Below, piece after piece: positions 6,878 to 14,342 of a stretch of 16,872 nt of DNA. This stretch comes from UBA1765 sp045629945 (GTDB taxonomy: Bacteria > Fibrobacterota > Fibrobacteria > Fibrobacterales > Fibrobacteraceae), in NCBI GenBank assembly GCA_045629945.1, contig JAZQSE010000039.1, positions 1 to 16,872 of the forward strand, in the 5' to 3' direction. The stretch's first letter is position 1, and each line of letters begins with the position of its first letter. Made by a program: the position numbers and the translations under genes. Under the pieces are notes generated by a model. That model was not told where the DNA came from. It made no database searches and saw nothing but the letters and a program-made list of their open reading frames with translations.

Positions 6878-6964
6878 CGCAAAAGACCAATTTAAACAAA
6901 GATTTATAGCGGTTTTTTGAATAGATTTTTGCTTTTCTTTCTTTTTTTACTTATTTTCTGTGGA

Positions 6965-7984
6965 ATGGAAAGTAAAAAAGAAATTATTTTGCCTTTGCCA
7001 GACGATTTTCATTCTCATGTGCGTCAGGGCGAAGTGTTGGCTGGGTTTGTTGAAGATTTGGCAAGTCAGTTCGGGCGGGCATTGATTATGCCTAATACTA
7101 CACCTCCGATGGTTTGTGCATCACAGATTGAACAGTATAAAAAAGAAATACTTGATGCAGCAAAAGAGGTTAATCCAAATTTTGAAGCTTTGATGACTTT
7201 TAAGTTAAAACCAGGTATCACAGAAGAAGAATTACTTTTGATGAAATCTTGTGGTGTTATTGCCGGCAAGTATTATCCTGCTGGCGTAACAACAAATAGT
7301 GAAGACGGCGTTTCTGATTTTGAATCTGTTTTCCCTGTAATTGCTTTAATGGAAAAATTGGGGATTGTGCTTTGTGTTCATGGTGAAGAACCAGGCGTTT
7401 TTTGTCTGGACCGAGAATCTGTTTTTGCAGAAAAAGTTGAAATTTTAGCCAAGCAATTTCCAAAACTTAAGATTGTTTTTGAACATTTGTCTACAGCAAA
7501 AGCAGTTGATTTGGTAAAGCGTTTACCAAGTAATGTGGCGGCAACAATAACTGTACATCACTTGTTGATGAGTTTAGATGGTGTAATCGGAGATGCTTTA
7601 CGACCGCACCATTTCTGTAAACCTCTGCCTAAACGTCCGGAAGACCTTCTTGCTTTAAGAGAAACTGCATTTTCTGGAAATCCTAAATTTTTCTTAGGGA
7701 CAGATAGTGCTCCACATTTAAAAGAAAAAAAAGAATCTTGCTGTGGAGCGGCAGGAGTTTATTCTGCCAAAGTGGCAATTCCAATTCTTGTCAGAGAATT
7801 TTTAGCAGCAGACGCTTTGGATAAATTGCCCGATTTTATCGGAGGCTTTGGGGCTGATTTTTATAATTTGCCGAGAACACAAAAAACGATAAAACTTGTT
7901 TATGAACCTTGGGTAGTTCCTGCAGAAATTAATGGTGTTGTGCCTTTAGCAGCGAATGAAACTTTAGAATGGAAACTTGTATGA
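6965..7984 (+). CDS. pyrC: Dihydroorotase (E. coli PyrC type)
   Basis: PyrC cyclises carbamoyl-aspartate to dihydroorotate, the third step of pyrimidine synthesis. With ATG 6965 the product is 339 residues, close to E. coli PyrC. The binuclear zinc ligands are all visible: His16 and His18 in DDFHSHVR, the carboxylated Lys102 in GKYYPAG, His139 in CVHGE, His174 in FEHLST, and Asp247 in GTDSAPH. Lys102 and His139 have the E. coli numbers as I recall them, which supports this start. The frame continues upstream to TTG 6917, adding a hydrophobic lipoprotein-like stretch. That is a translation of the U-rich leader and is rejected. The gene starts 87 bases after the methyltransferase stop and overlaps plsC by ATGA, opening the long plus-strand run that ends at 12320. 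Confidence 0.96.
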   Translation: MESKKEIILPLPDDFHSHVRQGEVLAGFVEDLASQFGRALIMPNTTPPMVCASQIEQYKKEILDAAKEVNPNFEALMTFKLKPGITEEELLLMKSCGVIAGKYYPAGVTTNSEDGVSDFESVFPVIALMEKLGIVLCVHGEEPGVFCLDRESVFAEKVEILAKQFPKLKIVFEHLSTAKAVDLVKRLPSNVAATITVHHLLMSLDGVIGDALRPHHFCKPLPKRPEDLLALRETAFSGNPKFFLGTDSAPHLKEKKESCCGAAGVYSAKVAIPILVREFLAADALDKLPDFIGGFGADFYNLPRTQKTIKLVYEPWVVPAEINGVVPLAANETLEWKLV

Positions 7985-8721
7985 ATGCGTTGAAAGCAAT
8001 CCTTTATTATTTCTCGATTGTTATAGCCATTATTTTTCTTGGTTTGCCATACGCTTATTTTCATTGCTATCGGAAACGAGACTGGTCTGATTATACAAGA
8101 ATTTGTTGTTATTTCTTTCCTTGGCTTTTTCCAAAATTCGGAATTGATGTGGAAGCGGAAGGTAAAGAAAACATTCCTGAAAAAGATGGCTTTGTGATAG
8201 TTTCTAATCACCAGAGTTTTTTGGATATCAATGTTATTTTTGCTGCCGTTTCTCATACAGCGTTTGTTGCTAAATCAACGCTTTGGAAAGTGCCTTATTT
8301 TGGTTGGGTTTTAGATAGAACAGGTTCTATTCCTGTTTATCGAAGTGACCCCAAAAAGAATGCAGGCATGGGTAAAAAGATTGCAGAACGCACCGCAAAA
8401 GGTTATAATTTTTGCGTATTTCCAGAAGGTAAACGCGCTGGTGATGGCGTAATGTTCCGGTTTCAAAATGGTATCTTCAGAATAGCGAAAACCAATCCTG
8501 TTAATATTTTGCCAATCACTTTGATTGATACAGGAAAACGTTTACCTAAAACCAAACTTGGTCTTTTCCCTGGAAAAGTAAAAGTGGTTATTCACCCGAT
8601 ATTAAAACCATCGGATTATGAAAATATGAGCATGGAAGAATTGCGTGATGGCGTTCATGATATTGTTGAATCGGCATTGCCTTATGCTTCTGGTGAACTG
8701 TTGAATCAGGTTAAAGGATAG
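7981..8721 (+). CDS. plsC: 1-acyl-sn-glycerol-3-phosphate acyltransferase (PlsC family)
   Basis: The enzyme acylates lysophosphatidic acid to phosphatidic acid at the cytoplasmic membrane. At 246 residues it is normal length. It has an N-terminal membrane helix (about residues 4-25, LKAILYYFSIVIAIIFLG), the catalytic H-x4-D motif in NHQSFLD (His77, Asp82), the substrate-binding FPEGKR motif (147-152), and an LPITLID block. I chose the ATG that overlaps the pyrC stop (7981-7984). An ATG four codons earlier (7969) is also possible. The overlap suggests translational coupling to pyrC, although the pathways are unrelated. Acyl-donor type (acyl-ACP or acyl-CoA) cannot be told. Confidence 0.93.
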   Translation: MNALKAILYYFSIVIAIIFLGLPYAYFHCYRKRDWSDYTRICCYFFPWLFPKFGIDVEAEGKENIPEKDGFVIVSNHQSFLDINVIFAAVSHTAFVAKSTLWKVPYFGWVLDRTGSIPVYRSDPKKNAGMGKKIAERTAKGYNFCVFPEGKRAGDGVMFRFQNGIFRIAKTNPVNILPITLIDTGKRLPKTKLGLFPGKVKVVIHPILKPSDYENMSMEELRDGVHDIVESALPYASGELLNQVKG

Positions 8722-8739
8722 TTTTTAAAGGAGATTTTT

Positions 8740-10812
8740 ATGGCACAATTACCTACAAAAGCTCAGATTCTTGCTCTTTTGCGCGATGAACCTATGACAG
8801 GTAGTCGTTTACGTGGGGCACTTGGTCTCCCTAAAAAACTGAAACTTTCTTTCAAGCAATTGCTTGCCGAAATGGTTGAAGATGGTACTTTGAACAGAAC
8901 TTGCCATAAAGAATATCGTTTAAGTGAAAAGGAGCCAGGGACAGAAAATTTAAAAGTAAAAGATAATCGCCGTCCAGGTGCTAGAAGCCGCAGGCAAGAA
9001 ACTCTTGTTGAAAAAACAAATCGTAGCATGCGAGGTGTTTTACACCAGATAGATGAAGAACGTTTCTTTGTGACCGATTTAGAAACTGGGCGAGAATACC
9101 CGATGGCTCACAGGAAAACGCCTCCTGGAAAAGATGGCGAAAAAATTTCTTTTGTACTTTACCCGCACCCCAAAATGAAACATTCATTTTTGGCCAAAGT
9201 AGATACAAATGCAATGCTTCAAGAAATTTCTTGGAACGATGTGAAAAAGGCTTTTATCAAAGATTCCAATCTTCCTTTGAATTTTTCAAAAGAAATTCAG
9301 GAGTTCGTTGAAAAACAGAATGCGCCTACGGCAAAAGATATTAAAGGCCGCGTAGATTATCGTTCTTTGCCTATTCTTTGCATTGACCCGAAAGGAGCTG
9401 AAGACCATGATGATGCGGTTTCGGTAGAAATTCTTCCGGATGGTTTTAAACTAGGTGTGCATATCGCAGATGTAAGCCATTATGTTCCAGAAGGTTCTGC
9501 GTTAGATTCTGAAGCTTTGTCAAGAAGCTACACGCAATATTTGCCATGGACTGCTGTTCCAATGCTTCCTGAAAAACTTTCAGGTGACCTTTGTTCGTTG
9601 CATGAAGGTGTAGACAGATTAGCATTTACATGTATGATGCGCTTAAATAAAAAAGGTGAAGTTTTAGAATATGAATTTCAGAAAAGTGTTGTTCATGTAA
9701 AATCAGCCATTAGTTATGAATATGCAATGGAACTTTTAGAAAATAAAGATCCAGATATTTTAGCACTTGCTACAGTTGCACGGCTTTTACGTGCGAATCG
9801 GGAAAAAAATGGCATTCTTGAATTGATAAGTACAGAATATGGTTGTGAATTTGATGAAGCCGGTGAACCACTAAGACTTGTTCCTCGTTCTAATGTAGAA
9901 TCAAATTCTTGGATAGAAGAATGTATGCTGATAGCCAATAATTGTTGCGCTAAAGAACTTACTAAAAGAAAGCTCCAAGGTATTTTCCGCATACACGAAG
10001 CTCCAGATACAAAAGATATTATGGAACTTTATTACTTGCTTCCAGATCTTTTCAAAGATGCTCCGATTCATATTCGTGAACTTGGAAAACCGCGTCGCGG
10101 CGATTCTAATTTGAATCCAGATGTTTTTGCTTTGTATAAACATTTAGTGAAACGAGCCGGTACTGACGATGCGTTAATGATGCGTATTTTGCGAAGCATG
10201 CAAAAAGCCCATTATGATAGTAATAGCTTTGGGCACTTTGCTTTGAACTGGCAGGATTATTCGCATTTTACTTCACCAATTCGCCGTTATGCTGATTTAT
10301 GGTGTCATCGAGAACTTTCAAGGACTGGCAAAAATATAAAAGCTGAAAGAGCAAATAGCGTTATTGAAGTTTGTGATTTAATTTCAGGGAACGAAATTAA
10401 AAACCAAAAAATTGAAAGGCTTTCTTTGAAGGTTTGTTCAGCATGGCTATTGCAAAAGCATATTGGAGAATCTTTTGAAGGAACTGTTAGTGGTATTGAA
10501 CAGTGGGGCATTTTTGTTTCGATTAAAGAACCAATGGCAGAAGGGCTTGTGCGATTCCGGGATATTGCTGGTGATGATTATTACATTTTCAATCCAGATC
10601 AAGGAATTGTTTTTGGAAAACGCAGTGGTAAGACATTCCGCCGCGGCGATAAAGTTTTAGTTCGTTTGCTTCGTGTAAATCCTTTGCGTGGCGAAGCAGA
10701 TTTCTCTATTGAAAGAAAATTATCTTCAGAAAAGTCTTCTAAAGTAGTTTCAAAAAATCCAGAGAAAGATGCAAAACGAACGGCTTCAAGAAGTTCACGC
10801 AGGAAACGTTAA
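8740..10812 (+). CDS. rnr: Ribonuclease R (RNB-family 3'-5' exoribonuclease)
   Basis: RNase R processively degrades structured RNA, including rRNA fragments and mRNA tails. The 690-residue product has an N-terminal winged-helix segment (about 1-65), then cold-shock-like OB domains, then the RNB catalytic domain. The metal-binding aspartates lie in CIDPKGAEDHDDAV (Asp216, Asp222, Asp224, Asp225). FTSPIRRYADLWCHREL marks the end of the RNB domain. An S1 domain follows (about 576-661, GESFEGTVSGIEQWGIFVS), then a Lys/Arg/Ser-rich tail that fits the RNase R helicase-assisting region. It is shorter than E. coli RNase R (813), mainly at the ends. AAGGAG before ATG is a strong ribosome-binding site. 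It lies 18 bases after plsC, and its stop shares one base with the next ATG (TAATG). Confidence 0.96.
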   Translation: MAQLPTKAQILALLRDEPMTGSRLRGALGLPKKLKLSFKQLLAEMVEDGTLNRTCHKEYRLSEKEPGTENLKVKDNRRPGARSRRQETLVEKTNRSMRGVLHQIDEERFFVTDLETGREYPMAHRKTPPGKDGEKISFVLYPHPKMKHSFLAKVDTNAMLQEISWNDVKKAFIKDSNLPLNFSKEIQEFVEKQNAPTAKDIKGRVDYRSLPILCIDPKGAEDHDDAVSVEILPDGFKLGVHIADVSHYVPEGSALDSEALSRSYTQYLPWTAVPMLPEKLSGDLCSLHEGVDRLAFTCMMRLNKKGEVLEYEFQKSVVHVKSAISYEYAMELLENKDPDILALATVARLLRANREKNGILELISTEYGCEFDEAGEPLRLVPRSNVESNSWIEECMLIANNCCAKELTKRKLQGIFRIHEAPDTKDIMELYYLLPDLFKDAPIHIRELGKPRRGDSNLNPDVFALYKHLVKRAGTDDALMMRILRSMQKAHYDSNSFGHFALNWQDYSHFTSPIRRYADLWCHRELSRTGKNIKAERANSVIEVCDLISGNEIKNQKIERLSLKVCSAWLLQKHIGESFEGTVSGIEQWGIFVSIKEPMAEGLVRFRDIAGDDYYIFNPDQGIVFGKRSGKTFRRGDKVLVRLLRVNPLRGEADFSIERKLSSEKSSKVVSKNPEKDAKRTASRSSRRKR

Positions 10813-11672
10813 TGCGTCCTTTGATTCTTTATTCTTCGTTTCAGACAGGAGAATTTTTGCCTGAATATATCAGGTATGCACTTTTACAACTTGCTTCTCT
10901 GGGAGATGTAATTCTTTTAACAAACCGTCGCCGCTTAGCGGCGACGGAAGAAGCATTTTTAAAAGAACAAGGCATAGAACTATTCTTAACAGAAAACAGT
11001 GGATTTGATTTTGGAATGTGGAAACGTTATCTTGAAAAAAATCCATGTAAAACACAAAGACTATTATTATTGAATGATTCAATAGTTTATTACCGGCAAT
11101 GTTTCAAAGGATTTTTAGAAAAAGCAGAACAAGTCTCTGCTTCTGCCGTTGGACTTTTAGAAAACAAAACGAATAACTCCCATTTACAATCGTTTTTTAT
11201 GTATTTAAAAAATGATGCCATAAAGCTATTTGAAAAACACCTTCAAGAAACGCCTTTAACAGAAAACTTTGAAAAAACAATCCAAACATTTGAAATAGCG
11301 GTCTCGCAAAAGTGGAAAAGTGCTGGTTTACAAACACATGCATTATTCACTACAGACGAAGACCCGATCTTCTCTTATGGAGAACTCATTTTACAAAAAG
11401 CAGGGTTTATAAAAAAACGCTTATTAGAACGGCGATTCTCATTTGAAATGCAAAAGCATTTTTGGCTGAATGGTAAATCCGATGTTCTGTACAAAGATTA
11501 CAAAAAATTAATTTGTATGTATGGAGAAAAAGATTCGCAATTTAAAAAAGAATTTTTCCCAGGTTATACCAAATTATTTCTTTCAAGAAATACAGAACGG
11601 CTGAACGGAATCATTTATCGAATTTTAGCACACTTTTATTTCCGATTTATCAAAAAGCAAAAAAGAACTTGA
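10812..11672 (+). CDS. RgpF-like (rhamnan synthesis F family) protein
   Basis: The 286-residue protein has the two blocks I associate with the RgpF/rhamnan-synthesis F family: NSGFDFGMWKRYL (62-74) and LLLLNDSIVYY (84-94). They sit in the glycosyltransferase-A-like core that follows an N-terminal strand LILYSSF. These proteins take part in rhamnose-containing or other cell-surface polysaccharide synthesis, often as glycosyltransferases. The classic family pattern is N-x-G-x-D-F-G-x-W then NDS, which is seen here. The C-terminus is basic (FIKKQKRT) and could touch the membrane, but no transmembrane helix is obvious. ATG overlaps the rnr stop by one base. No other polysaccharide genes are nearby, so its acceptor is unknown. 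It contains a perfect GC-rich palindrome at 10925-10947, encoding residues 38-46. Confidence 0.72.
   Translation: MRPLILYSSFQTGEFLPEYIRYALLQLASLGDVILLTNRRRLAATEEAFLKEQGIELFLTENSGFDFGMWKRYLEKNPCKTQRLLLLNDSIVYYRQCFKGFLEKAEQVSASAVGLLENKTNNSHLQSFFMYLKNDAIKLFEKHLQETPLTENFEKTIQTFEIAVSQKWKSAGLQTHALFTTDEDPIFSYGELILQKAGFIKKRLLERRFSFEMQKHFWLNGKSDVLYKDYKKLICMYGEKDSQFKKEFFPGYTKLFLSRNTERLNGIIYRILAHFYFRFIKKQKRT
10925..10947. repeat. Perfect GC-rich palindrome inside a coding sequence
   Basis: CCGTCGCCGC (10925-10934), loop TTA, GCGGCGACGG (10938-10947): ten perfect base pairs, all but two of them G-C, in an otherwise AT-rich gene. It encodes NRRRLAATE in frame, in a region between two strands where related proteins vary. 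It has no U-tract, so it is not a terminator. It may be an inserted short palindromic element or a local hairpin that slows ribosomes. Confidence 0.8.
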
Positions 11673-11681
11673 GAAATATTT

Positions 11682-12320
11682 ATGTTAAAATGCACATTAT
11701 TAGGCTCTTCAGGACTTGTAGGTTCTGCTTGTTTACGAGAACTTTCAACTCGTGAAGAAATCGCAGAAATAATTTGTCCAGTCCGAAATCCAGAAAACAC
11801 AGAAACTCTTCCCAAAGCAAAAATCATTCCGATAGATTTTCAAAATTTAAAAGCACATCGTGAATGTTTTGAAACAGATGCCGTAATCTGTTGTCTTGGG
11901 TCAACCAGAAAAAAAGCAGGCAATGCAAAAGAACGCGATTTAGTCGACTTGCATTTACCCTTAACGGCTGCAGCAATCGCAAAAGACTGCAGCGTAAAAC
12001 ACTTCCTTGTCGTTTCTGCGCAAGGCGCCAATTCAAAATCTTGGATTCCTTACAACAAGGCAAAAGGTCTTCTTGAAGAAGGTTTAGAAATCCTGCAATT
12101 CCCCTCTCTCACCATAGCACGCCCTTCACTCCTTTTAGGCAAGCGGAAAGAAAAACGCTTTTTCGAAGACTTGGCTTGCAAAATGTTCACCAAAGTCCCG
12201 CCACCAGCTTTTTGGCGACCTGTTGCCGCTGACGCTGTCGCAAGAGCACTTGTCGAATCGCTATTACAACCGCCAGGCAAAAAACGAATCCTCTTCAACA
12301 GACTTTTAGGATTATTTTAA
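11682..12320 (+). CDS. NAD(P)-binding atypical SDR (HTATIP2/TIP30-like)
   Basis: This 212-residue Rossmann-fold protein begins with the dinucleotide motif G8-S-S-G11-L-V-G14 (GxxGxxG). Ser112 in VVSAQGAN and Tyr124/Lys128 in PYNKAKG give an extended-SDR-like Ser-Tyr-x3-Lys triad. IARPSLLLGKR matches the RPxxLLG block common in YwnB/YbjT/HTATIP2-like proteins. Substrate and role are unknown in bacteria for most members. It starts nine bases after the RgpF-like gene and is the last gene of the plus-strand run. No U-tract terminator follows; instead a structured GC-rich element starts eight bases after the stop. Confidence 0.82.
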   Translation: MLKCTLLGSSGLVGSACLRELSTREEIAEIICPVRNPENTETLPKAKIIPIDFQNLKAHRECFETDAVICCLGSTRKKAGNAKERDLVDLHLPLTAAAIAKDCSVKHFLVVSAQGANSKSWIPYNKAKGLLEEGLEILQFPSLTIARPSLLLGKRKEKRFFEDLACKMFTKVPPPAFWRPVAADAVARALVESLLQPPGKKRILFNRLLGLF

Positions 12321-12327
12321 CAACAGG

Positions 12328-12362
12328 GGGTTCCCCGCGCGACAGGTCGCGAGTCCGAACCC
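12328..12362. other. Two-tier GC-rich hairpin directly after the SDR gene
   Basis: The outer arms GGGTTC (12328-12333) and GAACCC (12357-12362) enclose an inner stem CGCGAC/GTCGCG (12338-12343 with 12346-12351). No T-run follows on either strand, so it is not a standard terminator. It could be the left boundary of the repeat cluster, an RNA-stabilising 3' structure, or a Rho-dependent stop region. Confidence 0.55.
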
Positions 12363-12419
12363 TAATGGGCTTCCATCCCTAACTCACTTGTTTGTACACT
12401 TGCCTCGCCCTTCTTGCCC

Positions 12420-12765
12420 GAGAACCTTGTCATTGCGAAGCGAACTAGCCCGCGATTCTTGCCACAAGCCTCTTGTCATTGCAAGCACACCTTTGTCATT
12501 GCGACCCCCCAATGGGGTGACGCAATCTGCTTGCCAGTAGATCGCCGCACTGCGTTCGCGATGACAAGTTGTTTCTTGCCAGTGGCTTGTCATTGCGATG
12601 GAACGTAGTGACAGAAGCAATCTCCTCACAAGTAACACTTGTTTTTTTGATTACTTCGCTACGCTCGTAATGACAAAAACCAAGATGACCGCGCGGCACA
12701 AGAGGCATTCGCGATGACAACTTGCCAACAGATGGCCGCGTCGTCTTAAAAGACGCCTCGCCATA
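12420..12765. repeat. Dispersed palindromic repeat cluster, including unit C
   Basis: This is a chain of TTGTCATTGCGA blocks. One part (12538-12566, AGATCGCC followed by GCACTGCGTTCGCGATGACA) recurs inverted at 16341-16368. Unit C (12598-12765) carries the same GACAGAAGCAATCTCCTCAC and ATTAC...GTAAT hairpin (12650-12671) as units A and B. It is interrupted by about 45 extra bases, then resumes with GCCGCGTCGTCTTAAAAGAC. No plausible gene lies in 12321-12825; the ORFs here are repeat-derived. The cluster separates two converging gene 3' ends. Confidence 0.88.
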
Positions 12766-12784
12766 AAAAGCCTTTTTATACCTA

Positions 12785-12815
12785 TAAAAAAATCCGCCGG
12801 CAAAGCCGGCGGATT
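12785..12815 (-). terminator. Terminator of the alkD-like gene
   Basis: AATCCGCCGGC (12791-12801) pairs with GCCGGCGGATT (12805-12815) around an AAA loop. On the minus strand it is followed by a T-run (complement of the A run before 12791). It lies 10 bases beyond the minus-strand stop at 12826. It resembles the rplT terminator in its CGCCGG-type stem. Confidence 0.9.
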
Positions 12816-12825
12816 AAAAGGCTCA

Positions 12826-13488
12826 TTAAAGATTTTTAAGAATTTCTTGAGTCGTTTGCGATGAAAAAGGAGTACTCAACACAAACTTTCGAACTTCTTG
12901 AGGATTTATACGAGCGTATTCACTTAAAGCTTTACTAATACTACTCTTGATATAAGTCTCTTCATCTTTAGCGCAATGAGCGCAAAAAGAGCGAAGCATA
13001 TCCCAATCAGTATATTCTCTAAATTGCAATTGGAAAAGTATAGCACTTCGACGAATCCAAATATTAGGGTCACGAATCCAAACGGCAATTTTAGGGCGTA
13101 ATGCAGGCAAACGACTTACTAAACGACCAAGAATACAAGCAGAAAGAACATCGACAGTATCACGATGAGATTTTGTTTTGATAAGTTTTTTCAAAAAAAG
13201 CAAATGTTGCCCGCCTAACAAATCTTTATGTCTGAATAAATAGTCGCAGGCAGCATATTGCAATTCTCTGTAGGGAATTCCCCACATATCATCAACTCTT
13301 TTTACAAGTTCATCTCCGTCTTTTGGCGGATTCTTGTCAAAAATAGGATAAGTCACTTCACGACGTGAAACAACTTTAATTCCTAGAAAATCAAATTGTT
13401 CTCTGACGCTTTTGGACATATTGCGAGCTTCTTCTTCGTTCGCAATAGCCTTAAGCGAGTGGAGTATTTCTTGTGTAAATTTAAGCAT
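12826..13488 (-). CDS. DNA alkylation repair protein, AlkD-like HEAT-repeat glycosylase
   Basis: The 220-residue all-helical protein matches the AlkD/AlkC-type pattern. It has an N-terminal segment ARNMSKSVREQFDFLGIKVVSRRE (typically methionine-R-x-Q-F-x-F-L-G followed by Arg), a central W137-IRDPN-IW144-IRRSAI block, and the later SISKALSEYARINPQEVRKF. Asp140 between the two tryptophans fits the catalytic Asp of AlkD. AlkD enzymes excise positively charged N3- and N7-alkylpurines without base flipping. The usual Trp after the NP-x in the last helix (as I recall, in AlkD's NPEWV-type block) is Glu here, so substrate range may differ. I use ATG 13488; the frame extends to a TTG at 13509 without support. 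It is divergent from the AT-hook gene (117-base gap). Confidence 0.85.
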   Translation of the reverse strand: MLKFTQEILHSLKAIANEEEARNMSKSVREQFDFLGIKVVSRREVTYPIFDKNPPKDGDELVKRVDDMWGIPYRELQYAACDYLFRHKDLLGGQHLLFLKKLIKTKSHRDTVDVLSACILGRLVSRLPALRPKIAVWIRDPNIWIRRSAILFQLQFREYTDWDMLRSFCAHCAKDEETYIKSSISKALSEYARINPQEVRKFVLSTPFSSQTTQEILKNL

Positions 13489-13605
13489 CGCAGTAAAGAT
13501 AAACCACAATTAAATGTTTTTCTAGGTCTTGACAAGCAGATTTTTCATTTTTTTTTCAATATTTTTTATCTTTTTCCTGAAAATGTTCAAAATTTTACAA
13601 AAAAA
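13489..13605. other. Divergent promoter region between alkD-like and AT-hook genes
   Basis: This is a 117-base, very T-rich gap. On the minus strand, TTGTCA (complement of 13529-13534) is a -35 candidate for the alkD-like gene, but no good -10 stands at 17 bp. On the plus strand the same box reads TTGACA (13529-13534), also without a clear -10. It contains no repeat elements, unlike the gaps at gene 3' ends. Confidence 0.35.
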
Positions 13606-14274
13606 ATGATTGACAACGCTAATTTAAATGATTTACCTATAGTAGAAGTCCCACTGGAATTACGTGGCCTTTCTGATGAAGAAATCCTTGTTTTATCGGA
13701 ATCTCGGGTAAAAGAAGGTTTTACCCGTGGCTTTCGCCCCTCTAAAAAAGAACGTGCTAAACGCAGAAACGAAGTTTCGCGTAAACGCCTTCTTGAAGTT
13801 GAAGCCCAAATGCAAAGAGAATCCAAAGGGCGAAATATAAATTACATGGCTCATAAACCGATGCCTAAAATGAGCGATTATGAAATAAAATCAAAAGAAA
13901 AATCTCGTTTTTCAGATGTAGATTCTTTTTACGATTCATCAAAGAAAAAATCGCTTGCTGATTTATTTAATACAAAACAAACAGAAATAAACGAAACAGT
14001 AAAAGAAAAACCTGAAATTGTAGTTCGCTCTTCTATATCATCTGCTCCAAAGCCATCTTCTGGCCGGGTATTACAAACAAAATTTTGTTTTCCTGGAATG
14101 AAAAAAGCAGAAACAACCATTGTTGATGCTAAAGATTTAGAAGAAAAAAGAGCAAAAGAACGGGAAAATAAAATAAAAAAAGCAACAATAGCTCCTAAAG
14201 CACCACAAATTACAGATGGGGTTCCCCAGAAACGTCCAAGAGGTCGTCCAAGAAAAGTTCAGACGCTAGAATAA
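13606..14274 (+). CDS. Basic protein with C-terminal AT-hook, unrecognised family
   Basis: Starting at ATG 13606, the product is 222 residues; the frame is open further upstream but overlaps the divergent alkD-like gene and is not credible there. It starts acidic (IVEVPLELRGLSDEEILVLSESR) and then has a basic helical stretch FRPSKKERAKRRNEVSRKRLLEVEAQMQRE, a low-complexity middle, and KAETTIVDAKDLEEKRAKERENKIKKA, another charged helix. The last residues are KRPRGRPRK (209-217), the consensus AT-hook that binds the minor groove of AT-rich DNA in HMGA-type proteins. The overall look is a flexible DNA-associated protein, nucleoid or replication related. SLADLF in the middle weakly resembles a sliding-clamp-binding peptide. 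It is 68 bases upstream of the OLD-family gene on the same strand. I do not recognise the family; no function is claimed beyond DNA binding. Confidence 0.72.
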   Translation: MIDNANLNDLPIVEVPLELRGLSDEEILVLSESRVKEGFTRGFRPSKKERAKRRNEVSRKRLLEVEAQMQRESKGRNINYMAHKPMPKMSDYEIKSKEKSRFSDVDSFYDSSKKKSLADLFNTKQTEINETVKEKPEIVVRSSISSAPKPSSGRVLQTKFCFPGMKKAETTIVDAKDLEEKRAKERENKIKKATIAPKAPQITDGVPQKRPRGRPRKVQTLE

Positions 14275-14342
14275 AATAGGTGTTTTTTATACACAAGCGT
14301 TTTTTATTGGATTTCTCTTGTTTTTTTATTTAATTTCGGAGT

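Noticed and set aside
6917..6964. Upstream TTG start of pyrC giving a lipoprotein-like hydrophobic N-terminus
   Set aside because: Dihydroorotase is cytosolic, and the zinc-ligand spacing fits ATG 6965. The hydrophobic stretch is just the U-rich leader translated.
12384..12720. Overlapping ORFs on both strands in the second repeat cluster
   Set aside because: They are made of repeat sequence and carry no family signature.
13520..13530. Shared GACCTAGAAA upstream of alkD-like gene and glgP (minus strand) as a common regulator site
   Set aside because: A shared 10-mer is expected many times by chance in 17 kb, and no further similarity flanks it.
13396..13605. 70-residue upstream extension of the AT-hook protein
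   Set aside because: It overlaps the divergent alkD-like gene and the T-rich promoter gap; the first credible start is ATG 13606.
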